From NCBI GenBank assembly GCA_017163975.1, contig JAFFSR010000264.1:7545001-7609000 (forward strand): 64,000 bases of DNA, read 5' to 3'. A model generated the notes under the pieces. That model was given only the letters and a program-made list of their open reading frames with translations. It made no database searches and was not told where the DNA came from. Below, piece after piece: positions 35,605 through 47,646 of this stretch (positions within the stretch are counted from its first letter, which is position 1; each line of letters opens with the position of its first letter). The DNA is from Anastatus disparis. Its lineage: Eukaryota > Arthropoda > Insecta > Hymenoptera > Eupelmidae. A program made the translations under genes and the position numbers.

Positions 35605-36064
35605 AAGCAAGTTTTAAATTACGACTGAATCGTTCAAAATCTGACATATGATATGAACTTAAAGAAATTAAAAAATATGTTCGAAGATAGCATCGATGCA
35701 AATATTTACATTCTTTAAATACTATGTATCCATACGAAACTAGCTATAGAATTATTTTTGACGATTTTTTTAATATTCCAGCCCAATAGCTTTATAACAT
35801 AAGACCAATATTCTTTAATTTTGTTATATTTTTACTATTATATCTACGTTCCGATCACTTTCAATCGTTTTTTTTTATAAACAAAATAAAATTGTTTAGT
35901 TTTGAATTATTCTTTTCATTCTTATATATTTTTCTACAAATCGTCCATGTAAACCGATTTTAACAATGGTGCATAAATGTTCATAATGGGCCTAGAAATT
36001 ATTCTCAGAAGGAATTTTTAAGTGACATTAAGTTTTTATTTAAATTGACTATGATAAAAATTTC

Positions 36065-36660
36065 AGGCCCAAAAAAATATAGGACCCAAAAAAATAAGGC
36101 CTAAAAAAATAAAGGACCCAAAAAATAATGCCCAGCCAAATATAAAGCCCAAAAAAATATGAAAATAAAAAAAAATATTAGGCCCAAATAAATAATATGC
36201 CTAAAAAAATATGAGGCCAAAAGAAAATAGGATTCAGAAAAATGTAGGGCCCGAAAAATATAAGGCCCAGAAAAATATAAAGCCCAAGAAAATATAAAAA
36301 TCAAATAATATTTGGCCCAAAAAATAAGGCCCAAAGAAAATAGGACTCGGAAAAATATAAGGCCCAAAAAAATATAGGACCTAAACAAATTTCAGACTCA
36401 AAAAATAGGGCCCAGAAAAATGTAGAGCTTATAAAAATATAAGAATAAGAAAAATATTGGGAAAAAAAATATATAAGGCCAAAAAAAATAAGACTCAGAA
36501 AAATATAGAGTCCAAGAAAATATAAGAATAAAAAAAGGAGGGCCTAAAAAAATGGGCATTAAATAAAAATATAGGGCCCAAAATAATATGAGGCCGAAAA
36601 AAATATGGCTCTAAAAAAAGCTTTTGATTAATGAGTACCAATTATATAGGACCCAATAAA
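36065..36660. repeat. Minisatellite of GGCCCAAAAAAATAT units
   Basis: About thirty degenerate units of 14-20 bases, such as GGCCCAAAAAAATATAGGAC and GCCCAGAAAAATATAA. The open frame of about 95 residues on the minus strand is only a translation of the array. Confidence 0.95.
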
Positions 36661-36664
36661 AAAT

Positions 36665-37797
36665 TGCTACTCTTATTATCAAAAGATTAGACACATTTCA
36701 AAAATCCAGAGAACCGGAGAAACGGAAAAAAGTGGTTTCACTTTAATATAATATAATATATTACAGTCAACGTGAGTATTCTTTTCATCTAATAATCTAC
36801 ATATAAAAATAATAGTTATTTTTTCTGCAAACACATGTTTAAAAATTTATGTAGATGTGTTACGTCACGACGTATCTTTTATTTAAAAATTTGTTATTCT
36901 AAAATATGTAGTTATTAATCAATCAGATGATGTAACCTAGTAAGTACATTGTAAAATTATGTCATCTTTTAAGAAACAAAAGAAAGTGCAATGCAATTTA
37001 CAAAATCAGCAAAACAAGAACAATGCAAAAGCTACATGAACCAGATTTACTACGTTAATCATATCATTCAATAAGAGGCAAAATGCATAATAAGCATTGC
37101 TCCATCGATTGACATCAATTTAAAATTTAAATCATAAAACAATTTTTCTTAAACAAAAGCAGGGATCATCAATATAAAAAGACGGATCAAATCAAGATTA
37201 AGAAGCACTTTTTCAAAGAACTTCTACGAGCACTTTCCAATAAGTACTTCCAAAGATACAACTATTACAACTATACTTCTCGCACTTTAAGATTATACAA
37301 TTATTTGCTCAATATATTAAATCGCACTATATTCAGTTTATTATAAGAATATCAAATAAAATCTCTATAATCAAATTATTAAATCAAGTGTACTTATTTA
37401 CTGCCTGTCTGTATACTTCGCTGAATCATTGTAAGATTATTACAATTATATTTCTATATATTTCTTTTAAAATTTAAGTATATTTAATCATGACAGCAAT
37501 TCAAATCAATTAATATTGGTAGAGTCTTTCTACCACTAGACTAACATTTGATAAAACATTTATAAATCAATCACTAACTTTATTTTTTATTTAATATTAT
37601 AATAAAACATATACACGTTGCCCTCATAATACACAACATTTAATTATTAATTCTGTCCTGGTGTAAAGCCAAGACTTCACAGATGATTAGATTCATTAAA
37701 AGATCATTGAAGATTTACCTGAAGAAAACTTTTGAATGATTAAAATTAGTTAGTATTTTAAATAAGAGTTACTAAAAAAATTAGGTGCGCTTGCCCC

Positions 37798-37800
<3 letters not shown>
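36665..37800. other. AT-rich DNA without recognised features
   Basis: No open frame of note, no repeat pairs and no RNA gene seen. Confidence 0.5.
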
Positions 37801-37829
<29 letters not shown>

Positions 37830-37832
<3 letters not shown>

Positions 37833-38977
37833 TACCGCTCAAAAGTTCCCAAAAAAATTTTTTTTTAACTTAACTTCAAACTGCGATATTTCGAAAACGG
37901 CTCGATAAATTTAAAAAATCTGGACGGCGTTTGAAAGATCAGACAAAATACTATTTTTTTGTGTCCTGCCAGAAATTTTTATCTCTTTTTTTAGCTCTCT
38001 TTCTAATGATAGAAAAATATTTTATTTTTATGAATATTTAAATTTCAATCAATCAAATGTAACTTTTTAAGAAATTGATAAAACTAAAAAATTCGAACGT
38101 GACTGAGAAGTAGAATGAATTTCTTAAATCCTTATGTTTAATGGTTTTTTTGTATCTATTTCCTGCGTGTAGCTAAAAATGCGCAAAAATGGAAAGTACA
38201 AGAAAATCAGTTTTGGATATGATAATATTTTCCAATGTCGCGAGTCAATTTTTGTTTACATTAGCATCATACAAAAAGATAGTATTTTGTCTAATCTCTT
38301 AAACGCCATCCGGATTTTTAAAATTTATCGAGTCATTTCCAAAATATCGCAGTATGAAGTTGAGTTTCTAAAAAAAAATTTTTTTTACGAATTTTTGAAC
38401 GGTATTGCAATACTTTTAACAAAATCATCACAAATTTTATCATAATTATTATAAATGATAATGTCCTTTTTTTGAATAAATTAAAGTTATTTAGAAATTT
38501 GATTCTTCGTATGTATATACGAACTACAGATTTGAACACATGCTGAAATGTAAACAAAATTAAACTCGCATTATTGGGAAATATTATCATATCTAAAATT
38601 GATTTTATTGTACATTCCATTTTTGCGCATTTTTAGCTACACGCGGAAAATAGATACAAAAAAATCATTGAATATAAAGATTTAGGAAATTTACTCTACT
38701 TTTCAGTCGCGTTTGAATTTTTTAATTTTACTAATTCCTTAAAAAGTTACATTTGATTGATTAAAATTTAAAAATTCGTAAAAATAAAAAAATTTTCAAT
38801 CATTAAAAATAGAGTTAAGAAAAAAGATAAAAATATTTGGCAGGACATAAAAAAATAGTATTTTGTCTGATCTTTCAAACGCCGTCTGGATTTTTCAAAA
38901 TTCATAGAGCCGTTTCCGAAATATCACAGTTTGAAGTTGAGTTAAAAAAAAAAAATTTTACGAACTTTTGAGCGGTA

Positions 38978-38980
<3 letters not shown>
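37830..38980. mobile_element. Foldback element with CAGTACCGCTCAAAAGTTC ends inside a TA repeat
   Basis: The perfect ends CAGTACCGCTCAAAAGTTC and GAACTTTTGAGCGGTACTG sit between (TA)n runs, consistent with a TA target. The arms match for about 370 bases, for example AGCTAAAAATGCGCAAAAAT (38172) against ATTTTTGCGCATTTTTAGCT. The centre (about 38265-38411) holds a third, more diverged copy of the terminal segment in the same orientation as the right arm, ending GAATTTTTGAACGGTATTGC. Long-armed non-autonomous derivative of a Tc1/mariner-type element (inference from TA). Confidence 0.8.
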
Positions 38981-39019
<39 letters not shown>

Positions 39020-39040
39020 ATATATATATATATTCATATA
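38981..39040. repeat. (TA)n microsatellite
   Basis: Interrupted TA run between the foldback element and the next element's end at 39041. Confidence 0.9.
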
Positions 39041-40094
39041 CAGAGTATTCCAAAAGAATGGATCCCCCTGGATAAATTTTCAGGATTGCATTTTCCGAGA
39101 AAATGTTTAAGACAAAAGTTGTTAGGTTTGATCCAAGGAATTAACAAATGACCTTGGCTTTGACCCCAAAGTAATTTTTCAAGGTTATTTCAAGATTAAA
39201 TTCTTTTTTCTAAATAGAAACCCCTAATTTTGACCCCGGAAATGAAGAGATCGAAGAATTTTACGACTAAATACGCATTTGACCGTGGGTCAAAATTATC
39301 CCCTAGGGCTCACATAGAGGTCATTTGAAATTTAGATGGAAAAATTAAAGCAGATCGTGTTATAAGATTAATTACAGAACGCAGTCGTACACTTTGGTTT
39401 AATATGGTCCAAGGAATTTACAGGTGACTTTGGCTTTGACCCCAAAGTTATTTTTTCAAGGTCAAATTCTTTTTTTAAATGGAAACCCCTAATTTTGACC
39501 CCGGAAATGAAGAGATCGGGAAAAATTTTACGTATTTGACCGTGGGTCAAATTTACCCCCTAGGGGTCACATGACACACACACAGACAAACAGACACAGT
39601 ATTTATTATTTGTTATCAAATTATAATATTTTAAATAATAACAGCTTTGTACGTTCTTGATGTTACTTTATTGTATTAAACATGTACATTATTATTTGAT
39701 TAAAGTTATTTCGGTGAAACTTATGAACTTCTTGATTTATCTGCTATGAATTTTTTTTATTTTACACAATTTTTAAACACTGGTTTAAGTTGAACTAATG
39801 AAATTTTTTTTACTTATTTACAAAAATGAGAATTTTCGCTTTGAATTTCTGCCTTTAAAATATGAACCATCTAACTGAACGAGATCGCATTACTATTCTT
39901 ATAATGAGGGGATGGGGAGACAGACATCGATTGCATAACAAGGTAGTAACTTTGTTCAATAATACATTTAGGGTTAATGCTACAGGTATTTCAAGGACAA
40001 CTGTAGGAAAAACTATAATACGCTTTGAAACAACTGGTACTGTTAAAGATCGACCTAAATCTGGAAGAACTGCAACTGCAGCAAATGAAGAAGT
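39041..40094 (+). mobile_element. Mariner-like element, 5' part only
   Basis: It starts with CAGAGTATTCCAAAAGAATG directly after a TA run, resembling mariner ends of the form CAGGGTGTTCCAAAAGAATG. A block of about 175 bases with TGGCTTTGACCCCAAAGT, CCCCGGAAATGAAGAGATCG and TTTGACCGTGGGTCAAA is present twice (from about 39130 and 39405). The transposase reading frame begins at 39862 and is cut off where the next element starts at about 40095. Confidence 0.7.
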
Positions 40095-40104
40095 CTTTAT
40101 TTGA
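39862..40104 (+). pseudogene. Truncated mariner-like transposase, N-terminal helix-turn-helix
   Basis: ATG at 39862 opens about 75 residues, MNHLTERDRITILIMRGWGD followed by the second-helix pattern ISRTTVGKTIIRFETTGTVK and the linker DRPKSGRTATAANE. These are typical of the paired DNA-binding region (DUF4817-like) of Tc1/mariner-type transposases. The frame then runs into unrelated sequence at about 40095 and stops. The catalytic DDE domain is lost, so no function is possible. Confidence 0.75.
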
Positions 40105-41165
40105 AACTTTTTCAATGTTACAGTATTCTTCTTTGAGTACAGTTGAATGAGCCAATGGTAATGGAGCATACTTGTTCGTATTGTGAAGGAAAACTGCCTT
40201 CAAGCTTCGCTTAGATGAATCGATGAGTAACCTTCACTCTTCTGGCTTGTATAAATTTGGTTTAAACTCATTAATAAGTCCTCGTACATCGGTGCAATAC
40301 ACTAGATCAGATTCGCTAGTGAAGTATGATCAAAACGCTTCTTCTAAGTTTCGATAAAATGTAACGTTTACGTCCTTTTCTAATACATTGAAAGACTTTA
40401 ATTGAGGAGCCATTAATTCAGCTGCATCTTTTGCTATTCCAGCATTCCTAAACATGTCATTAAGTTTAGCTTGAGAGATCTTTTTTTGGCCTTTCTTTTT
40501 ACCAATGGGAACATATTCCTCATCACTGTCCGAAGAGAGTTCTTCCTCACTTTCGACGGATTCACTTCCTGCTTTCGTCAACCATTAATTTTCGTCAGTA
40601 TCGTCGTCTGTATGGTCGTTAAGATTTTCTACGTCTTCTGCTGTATCACAATCAACTTGCATACTATCCATTCCTTGTACAAAGCTGTCTCGTGAAGCCT
40701 CGTCTATCAAACTTTTGACTATTTGCTTCTGCGGACGAATGACACTAGAAACTGTCGCATACAATATTTAAACTTCATTTACCCCAGTTACATTTGTCAT
40801 CCAAGTGTAGCAGTCACTTTTACCTAATGGTTCTTTGCAAATAGCTGATTTCAGAAACTTTACTTCACTTTTATCTCCAGTTTTATCGAATTTATGTAAC
40901 ATTCCGTAACATTTAGTACATATAATATGTTAAACCCAGGTTGAATTTTGATGGGAAATTTTTACTTCAAATCATGCTTTAAAACAAAATCTCTTAATCT
41001 TTCAGTTACATGCTTTTTATGTTTTTTCCCCACATATTTCGTACAAATATGACAGTAACTATTGAAATCACCTACACAGTCGTGATCAACTTGTTTGCGC
41101 GTTCCCGAAGCAATCTCAATATAAATAAAATTAGTTTTAGTACTCGTGGATTTATTAAAAAATCA
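40095..41165 (-). pseudogene. Relative of the 464-aa transposon protein, N-terminal half (decayed)
   Basis: Read on the minus strand from about 41150, the segment has a Cys knuckle (YCHICTKY, C-x2-C) with a basic KKHKKHV helix. After stops comes the acidic domain with SDSDEEYVPIGKKK, the AKLNDMFRNAGI region and LLIDSSKRSLKAV, all matching the protein at 28880-30274 at moderate similarity. It is broken by several stops (for example near 40330 and 40580) and ends at about 40095, next to the truncated mariner gene. Its part 40095-40623 is repeated in inverse orientation at 41263-41797. Confidence 0.7.
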
Positions 41166-41262
41166 GCACGCTAGAATTCCTGTTCCAATCGCAGGTAAGT
41201 CAGCCGTCCTAGGGATGATAGCCCTCGTACCTCCCCAGGCCTTAATACGAGGGCTTTCCGAA

Positions 41263-41860
41263 TCTTAACAACCATACAGACGACGATACTGACGAAAATT
41301 AATGGTTGACGAAAGCAGGAAGTGAATCCGTCGAAAGTGAGGAAGAACTCTCTTCGGACAGTGATGAGGAATATGTTCCCATTGGTAAAAAGAAAGACCA
41401 AAAAAAGATTTCTCAAGCTAAACTTAATGACATGTTTAGGAATGCTGGAATAGCAAAAGATGCAGCTGAATTAATGGCTCCTCAATTAAAGTCTTTCAAT
41501 GTATTAGAAAAGGATGTAAACGTTACATTTTATCGAAACTTAGAAGAAGCGTTTTGATCATACTTCACTAGCGAATCTGATCTAGTGTATTGCACCGATG
41601 TACGAGGACTTATTAATGAGTTTAAACCAAATTTATACAGGCCAGAAGAGTGGAGGTTACTCATCGATTCATCTAAGCGAAGCTTGAAGGCAGTTCTCCT
41701 TCACAATACGAACAAGTATGCTCCATTACCATTGGCTCATTCAACTGTACTCAAAGAAGAATACTGTAACATTGAAAAGGTTTCAAATAAAATAAAGTAT
41801 AGTGAGCATGAATGGTTAATTTGCGGAGAATGAAAATATTGACCATGATACTAGGTCAAC
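41263..41860 (+). pseudogene. Inverted second copy of the same transposon gene segment
   Basis: Nearly identical to the reverse complement of 40095-40623, so the two form a head-to-head inverted repeat of about 530 bases with a loop of about 640. It begins within the acidic domain and continues slightly further 3' (a YSEHEWLICGE block to about 41833) than its partner. A stop at 41555 and others break the frame. A short hairpin (CCCTCGTACC...AATACGAGGG, 41222-41253) precedes the left edge. Confidence 0.75.
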
Positions 41861-41869
41861 AATCAGGTT

Positions 41870-44160
41870 TTACCTAATGCCCGGGTGAAAGTAGTTTATT
41901 TATGGTGGTTTCTCCAAAGTGGCCAATTACGTTGTTAGCTATAAATTTCAGAAGAATTTTAATATGTATGAATAAAAAATTTTTTTTAGTTAATTTATAA
42001 CTTTTTATAATGAATCCCAATTTAAAGTATTAATAATATATATAAATTCATATACTCAAATATTGATGAACCTTAAAAAAATGTAACTCCGTTAAAAAAT
42101 ATTCTTGTTAATACTTATTAAATTTCTTAAAGGAAGATTTATCCAACTGCTTTCAAGTATTCATTTTACTTTAAATAAAAAGTATATTATATTGAAAGTA
42201 TCTATTTTTAATATTATTTTGTAATTATTAGCAAAGATATATTTTCTACAGCAACATAAAAAAGTTAACGGAGTTATAAATTACATGCTAATGTGTAATT
42301 ATTGGACTCTAAAAATAAAAAAAATAAAAGTTTAGATACGTATTAGTTATTAATGTGTGATAAATTAATAAAGTAAAACAGAAAAATTGATTTAAAATAA
42401 GATCAGAATGCAAAATTCGACTAAAAATATAATTCTATTTTAAATACGCATAACCTCCGTTAACTGACCATTTGGTTGAAATGATTAGAATTATGATTCA
42501 AAAATGTATCAAAATATTTTAAAAATTTTAAACTTTATAAATTTAAATCTTAAAAGAGATAATTTAAAAAATTTCAAAGTAGATTCAAAGATGTTTTCTT
42601 TGGAAATGTAACCTCCGTTAACCTGTTAATTTTCTTACTTTATTATAGATTACATTTAATTATCTTAAAAGTGGTATATTTTGCGTTTAATCTTATTTTA
42701 AATAATGTATGTTATATAACTTCACTGAACAAAAACAAAGTAACGCGTATTGGGGAGTTAAGTTATCATAGCCTTAGTGAACGAAGCAGCGCCTTTTAGG
42801 TTCTTTCTACATTAGGTAACCAAGCAGAATTTTCTTGGGTGACTAAAACAATCGCTATCGTTGTTAAAACAAAAGTTGAATATCATGAAACACACGTTAA
42901 ATCTGTTTGATAAACTAGCCGATAAGACTTTATATCTTACAAATGGTAATTTTTAAAGATTTTTGAGTTCTTGTGACTAGTTTTTTTCAGTGTAAGCGCA
43001 TCAATCGCTTGTATGCTTTATGTTGACAAACAGAGAGTTCTCTCGTAAGCAGTCATAGTTAAATAGTGACTTACTTTCGTCCTCTTGTTTACATTGGGTT
43101 TATGATAAGTATAATTAGGTTTTGTGTTGAATTATCTGTTAAACAGACAAGTTTCTGCAATAACAGTGCGTCAAAATAAAAATTTGAAAGAAAAGTTATT
43201 CTCTGGAAATTAATGACAGATCTTCAACGCGAGATGTTATTAAAAATAAGCGTGAATACATACTTGAGTATGTATATTCAATTCAATAGTAGGATCTGTT
43301 ATGACTGCTCTTGTAGAGGAAAGTATACTCATTATAGCATGGACAATTCCTAGTTAAGAGTAGGCCGGAGCAGTTTCAATTACCGACCGAGAAGTGAAAA
43401 TGTTATTTTATCATAAATAAAATAATTATACTGTTTCCAAAAGAAATTGTTATCGAGCGCAATTTTTCATACATACATTATTATATAATAGATGTTTTAT
43501 CGTAAAATTCACCATATTTCAAACGAAAAGTAAGTAACCGTACTTAGAGTTTAATAAACAGCTTTAGTATAAAATTTTTTATTTTATTAAATTTTCTTCA
43601 ATTATTTTTGGCGATCGCAATAGAGAAATAAATTTTGTGAATGTATTTAAAATTTTAATGCATTCCATTACGTATATTAGAAAAAAATTAAATAACAGAT
43701 TTTCGATTCTCGGTCGGTATCGAATCTGCTCTGGCCTGCTAATAAGCGTAGTGAATGAAAAATGTAAGGTGCACAACGAAAAGAAAAGAAAAAAAACTTA
43801 AGTTTATAATAAGAAGAAAACAAAAAAAGTATTCACAAGAAGTAGTAATAGCTACTGAACTCATAAATAATTTAAATAATTATGAATTAAAATTATAACA
43901 TGCTAACATGTACATAAGCAATTATTTTGTTAAATTTTATTATAAATTTCTAATTGTTCAACGAAATTACGTTATTTTTCAAAATTATGATCTATTGCAA
44001 AAATTACTATTTCGCTACAATTTGTTGATTCTGAATGTTATTTAAAATAACTTTAGCTTTAAGTGAACAATAAAAGTTATTATTTCGTGAAATTTTATTT
44101 TTTTTTATAGTTATGTAAACTCCAAAACAAATGAACCTCCGTTAACATAGAATACTGATT
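41870..44160. other. AT-rich interval with scattered CTCCGTTAAC words and one MITE
   Basis: No genes seen. The word CTCCGTTAA or its complement occurs near 42087, 42264, 42454, 42612 and 44138, in both orientations, which is notable in such AT-rich DNA. It probably marks the decayed subterminal repeats of an old transposon. Confidence 0.35.
43354..43746. mobile_element. Foldback MITE with AGTAGGCCGGAGCAG ends
   Basis: GAGTAGGCCGGAGCAGTTTC and ACCGACCGAGAA on the left are mirrored by TTCTCGGTCGGT and GAATCTGCTCTGGCCTGCT on the right. The arms show only a few mismatches over the outer 40 bases. Confidence 0.75.
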
Positions 44161-44315
44161 TTGTAGAGCACATGAGTATTTAAGTTCAAATTTGATATCA
44201 ACAGTATTTTTTAGTACAAAAACATAATATAAGTATAAAAATAATATCCATTTTTAAAAATTAACGAAAAATTTTATTTTTTTAAATTAGTCAATTTTTG
44301 GAGAATTCACCATCT

Positions 44316-44627
44316 AATAGGGAACTTGCATGAAAAAATGCATTATACCCGTCAGATAGAATACGAAAAAATAAAGGACACGTATTTTTTCTTTTTTCGT
44401 GAAAATAAAAACTCAAAGAGATAGAGGCAGTTAAATCTGTGTGACGTCACAATGCATGTTTGCTTTTGTCATGGCGCTACATCTATATATATCAAAATTG
44501 TATTAACTTATACTGGCTATAACTTTTGCAATTGATTATATTTAAAAAAACGAAAAAATACGGGTCTTTTCTTTTTTCGTATTCTATCTGACGGATATAA
44601 TGCATTTTTTCATGCAAGTTCCCTATT
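44316..44627. mobile_element. MITE with AATAGGGAACTTGCATG ends
   Basis: Inverted ends of about 65 bases: AATAGGGAACTTGCATGAAA and GTCAGATAGAATACGAAAAA on the left, with their complements at 44560-44627. The centre contains TGACGTCA once and is otherwise unremarkable. Confidence 0.85.
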
Positions 44628-45252
44628 GTGTATAAATTATTTATGTCGTCGTACCAGGTATTCGGCGTTGCAAAGCTAGTTAAATGGGTATTGGGGTTTT
44701 GGGGTTACATACATTTCAATTCGTAGCGCATCTATATTCAGTTTGCTATACTTCACATAAGAAAATTTAGATAATTCCATACCCCACATGGTGACGTATG
44801 GAGTCATCTATACGTCACGCTATAAGGTAGCAATTAGCTACGAAACGATCGTTGAAGTCGTAAAAATGGTTAGTTTAATCGGCGTGTTTTGTTTTTTCTT
44901 TTGACATTTTGTTCTTTAATAAATTTAAAAAAATATGAAAAAATAAAAAAAATTGATTAATTATAAAAAAAAATTAGTGTAAATAATGAAAAAAATTAGT
45001 ACAAATAATAAATAAATAATAATTGTAGTGAAAGTGAGACAGTGAAGAAAAAAAATTAAATATAAAATTTGCGTGATATGCGTGGACAGCTTGTCAAATT
45101 TGTGACACATCAATGACGGTTCCGCAGACGATCTGCGTCTACACTGTTAACATACGTTTATTCAATTTCAAATCAAAATAAAGAAGGGTTGCGAATTTGT
45201 ACATTTGTAATTGTGTAGTCCCTCATACCTGCTACAACGACATAAAATCATC

Positions 45253-45404
45253 TACGTCATTTGGGAGTAAGAAGGATGAATAAGGGGCGAATTTGTTGCT
45301 CGAACAGTAGTCAATCTCGGGCGCGCTTCGCGCGCCCTCGACTGTCTACTGTTCTCGCAACAAACTCGCCCCGTATTCATCCTTTTTACTCCAAAATGAC
45401 GTAT
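45253..45404. mobile_element. 150-bp GC-rich hairpin (MITE-like)
   Basis: An almost perfect palindrome from TACGTCATTTGGGAGTAA to TTACTCCAAAATGACGTA, centred on GGGCGCGCTTCGCGCGCCC. It is strikingly GC-rich in an AT-rich setting. The flanking words GACATAAAATCATCTA and TATAACTAATATA recur around a second, related but diverged unit at about 45889-46010. Confidence 0.8.
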
Positions 45405-45607
45405 ATAACTAATATAATTTATACAGAATTATATATAAGCCTATATATCTATATGGGCTTATATTTTTATATAGGCTCATATGTATATATATATTTATGT
45501 CCTCGTAGGCTGTATTCGTGTCAGTATGTAAAGAGTAAGCTGAATTTGTATTGGCATCGCATATGTCTCAGACGCGCTCCCCGATTTTTCACAAGATTTA
45601 TATGTCC

Positions 45608-45644
45608 TCCTGAGACATATTGAGACTCAATATGTCTCAGGAGA
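45608..45644. repeat. Short perfect hairpin
   Basis: CTCCTGAGACATATTGAG is followed after one base by its reverse complement. It may be the centre of another decayed palindromic element (45480-45720). Confidence 0.7.
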
Positions 45645-46906
45645 AATCAATATGGCATCACCAATCCTACTATGTTTCGTTCAATATGTCATAGGGCAAT
45701 CATATTGAACGTAGTTTATTAAAAAAAAATGACTCGCACTTCGATAGTAGCTATACTCTTTACAAAATGTCAATTTAAAAAACAAAAGAAAAAATCAATA
45801 GAACTATAATATAATTTTAAAAGTATTGAAAAAAAGATTAATATTTTCAACTAATAAGTTATAGTTTCTCATACGGCCTATTTCGGACATAAAATCATCT
45901 ATGTCCTTTGGACGTTTATTCAGGTGGAATATGAATCGAGAACAATGTTTGTCGCTTGAGCTGAAATTGTTTGAATACGGCCAAAGAACATATATAACTA
46001 ATATATATATATATATATATATATACATATCGTTATTTATATTAATATATAAATGTTTAAACATAGTTCTAAATAAATGAATATGAAGATGTCTAATAAA
46101 AATACATGTTGATGCATATTATACAAACATGCCTAATTAATAATATAAAAATATATACTAATACACATTACTATACGTGATTATTTACGATCATGCATGA
46201 CAGTGTATTAATATAAAATAATAATTTTATGATTTTATAATATTGAAATTTATATTCATTAAAAATTATGTGTACCAATACGTTTTTCTATATAATTAGA
46301 CATCTTTATATTTATTCATTTAGGATCATGCACAAACAATATTAATGTACTAATAAGAATTTCCATTTATAAACATATAAACTGATATATAATTATGTTC
46401 AAATTGTAGATAAATTATATATAATTATATAGAAACTATTTTTACCCAAGTAGATTAACCCTTTCAGGGATGGCGCGAATCATACTTTCCCTTAATGAAA
46501 ATAATGACGTATTTTTATGGCGTAATTAAATGACGTCATTTAATTACGTCATTAATTAACGTCATTGTATGACGTCTTTTGGCGTGTCAAGCGGAAAATG
46601 ACGTCATTTTTGCAATACTAATAACGTCATTTCATTACTATTTTCTGCCTCATTCTTGCCATACAAAATGACATCATTTCATAACGTCATTTATGTACTA
46701 AAAATGACGTCATTTTTTGTTTTAATTCAGTAATAATTACGTAATTTGGCGTGTCAGGAATTGGGACGGAAAATGACGTCATTTTTGTAATATTAATAAC
46801 GTCATTTCAAAGCGTTTTTTTCTGTCTCCATTCTTTCCATACGGAATAACGTCATTTATGTATTGAAAATGACGTCATTTTTTGTTTCAGTTTAATCCCT
46901 GTTGAA

Positions 46907-47240
46907 AATAATGACGTTTTTTTAAGACGTCTTTGAAGACGTTTTTGGTCGTGTCTTAGACTGGAACAAAAAAAGACGTCATTTTTCCAATGTTTAGAAA
47001 AGCTATTTAACAAATGACGTCTTTTTATTATTTGAAAGGCGTATTTCTTTTATAAAAATAACGTCTTGTTCTACAAATTTTAATAAAAAAAACGTATTTA
47101 AAATTATAAAAAGATGTCATTTGTTAATTAGCTTTTCTAAACATTGGGAAAATGACGTCCTTTTTTGTTCCAATCTAAGACACGACCAAAGACGTCTTCA
47201 AAGAAGTCTTTCAAAGACGTGGAAAAAACGTCATTTTTCA
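46907..47240. repeat. Internal palindrome of AAGACGTC units
   Basis: AAGACGTCTTTGAAGACG and GGTCGTGTCTTAGACTGGAA on the left are mirrored by TTCCAATCTAAGACACGACC and AGACGTCTTCAAAG on the right, centred near 47068. It starts with CCCTGTTGAAAATAATGACG, the same terminal word as the host element, so it is a nested shorter member of the same family. Confidence 0.75.
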
Positions 47241-47287
47241 TGAATTATATCATTGAAAAATCACTTGACATGATGATCATTTCCCAT

Positions 47288-47646
47288 TTAAAGGAAAAAA
47301 CAAAAACGAGGTAAACCTCGTAGTTTCAACTTTTCGAAAAACGAAGAGCATTTGCGATTAAGCTGAGATCATTTTGGCCTTATATATCTGCACCTTCGAA
47401 ATTTGCATCAAGGATCAGAAAATTCAAAAAAACGTCACCTAGTGACTTACAGTCGAATTGATAGTCGATTGCGTCAATTTAATTATAAATCAACAGGTGG
47501 CTATTTCCAAGTTTTGCGATCCCCTATATAAATTTCAAAGACGCAGATATATAAGGCCAGAACGTTTTCAGTTTAATCGCAAATGCTCTTCGTTTTTCGA
47601 AAAGTTGAAACTACAAGATTTACCACGTTTTTGTTTTTTCCTTTAA
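47288..47646. mobile_element. Foldback element with TTAAAGGAAAAAAC ends
   Basis: TTAAAGGAAAAAACAAAAACG on the left is answered by CGTTTTTGTTTTTTCCTTTAA on the right (one base longer than a listed motif on each side; see these positions). The core holds GGCCTTATATATCTGC, CACCTAGTGACTTA and AGTCGAATTG. The same core in diverged form lies at 57005-57200 inside a different foldback element. Confidence 0.7.

Larger units (their letters stand above)
33235..36055. mobile_element. Large inverted-repeat (foldback) element with a loop full of insertions
   Basis: Arms of about 310 and 360 bases face each other at 33235-33550 and 35690-36055. Examples are TAGCTATTTATGTATCGATA on the left against TATGTATCCATACGAAACTA on the right, and GATCTCTAGGCCCATTATA against TAATGGGCCTAGAAATTATT. 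The arms are imperfect and old. The loop holds a LINE 3' end, a second foldback element with a MITE in it, and two further MITEs in a row. Confidence 0.7.

Noticed and set aside
36101..36388. 95-residue hydrophobic frame
   Set aside because: It is the minisatellite read in one frame.
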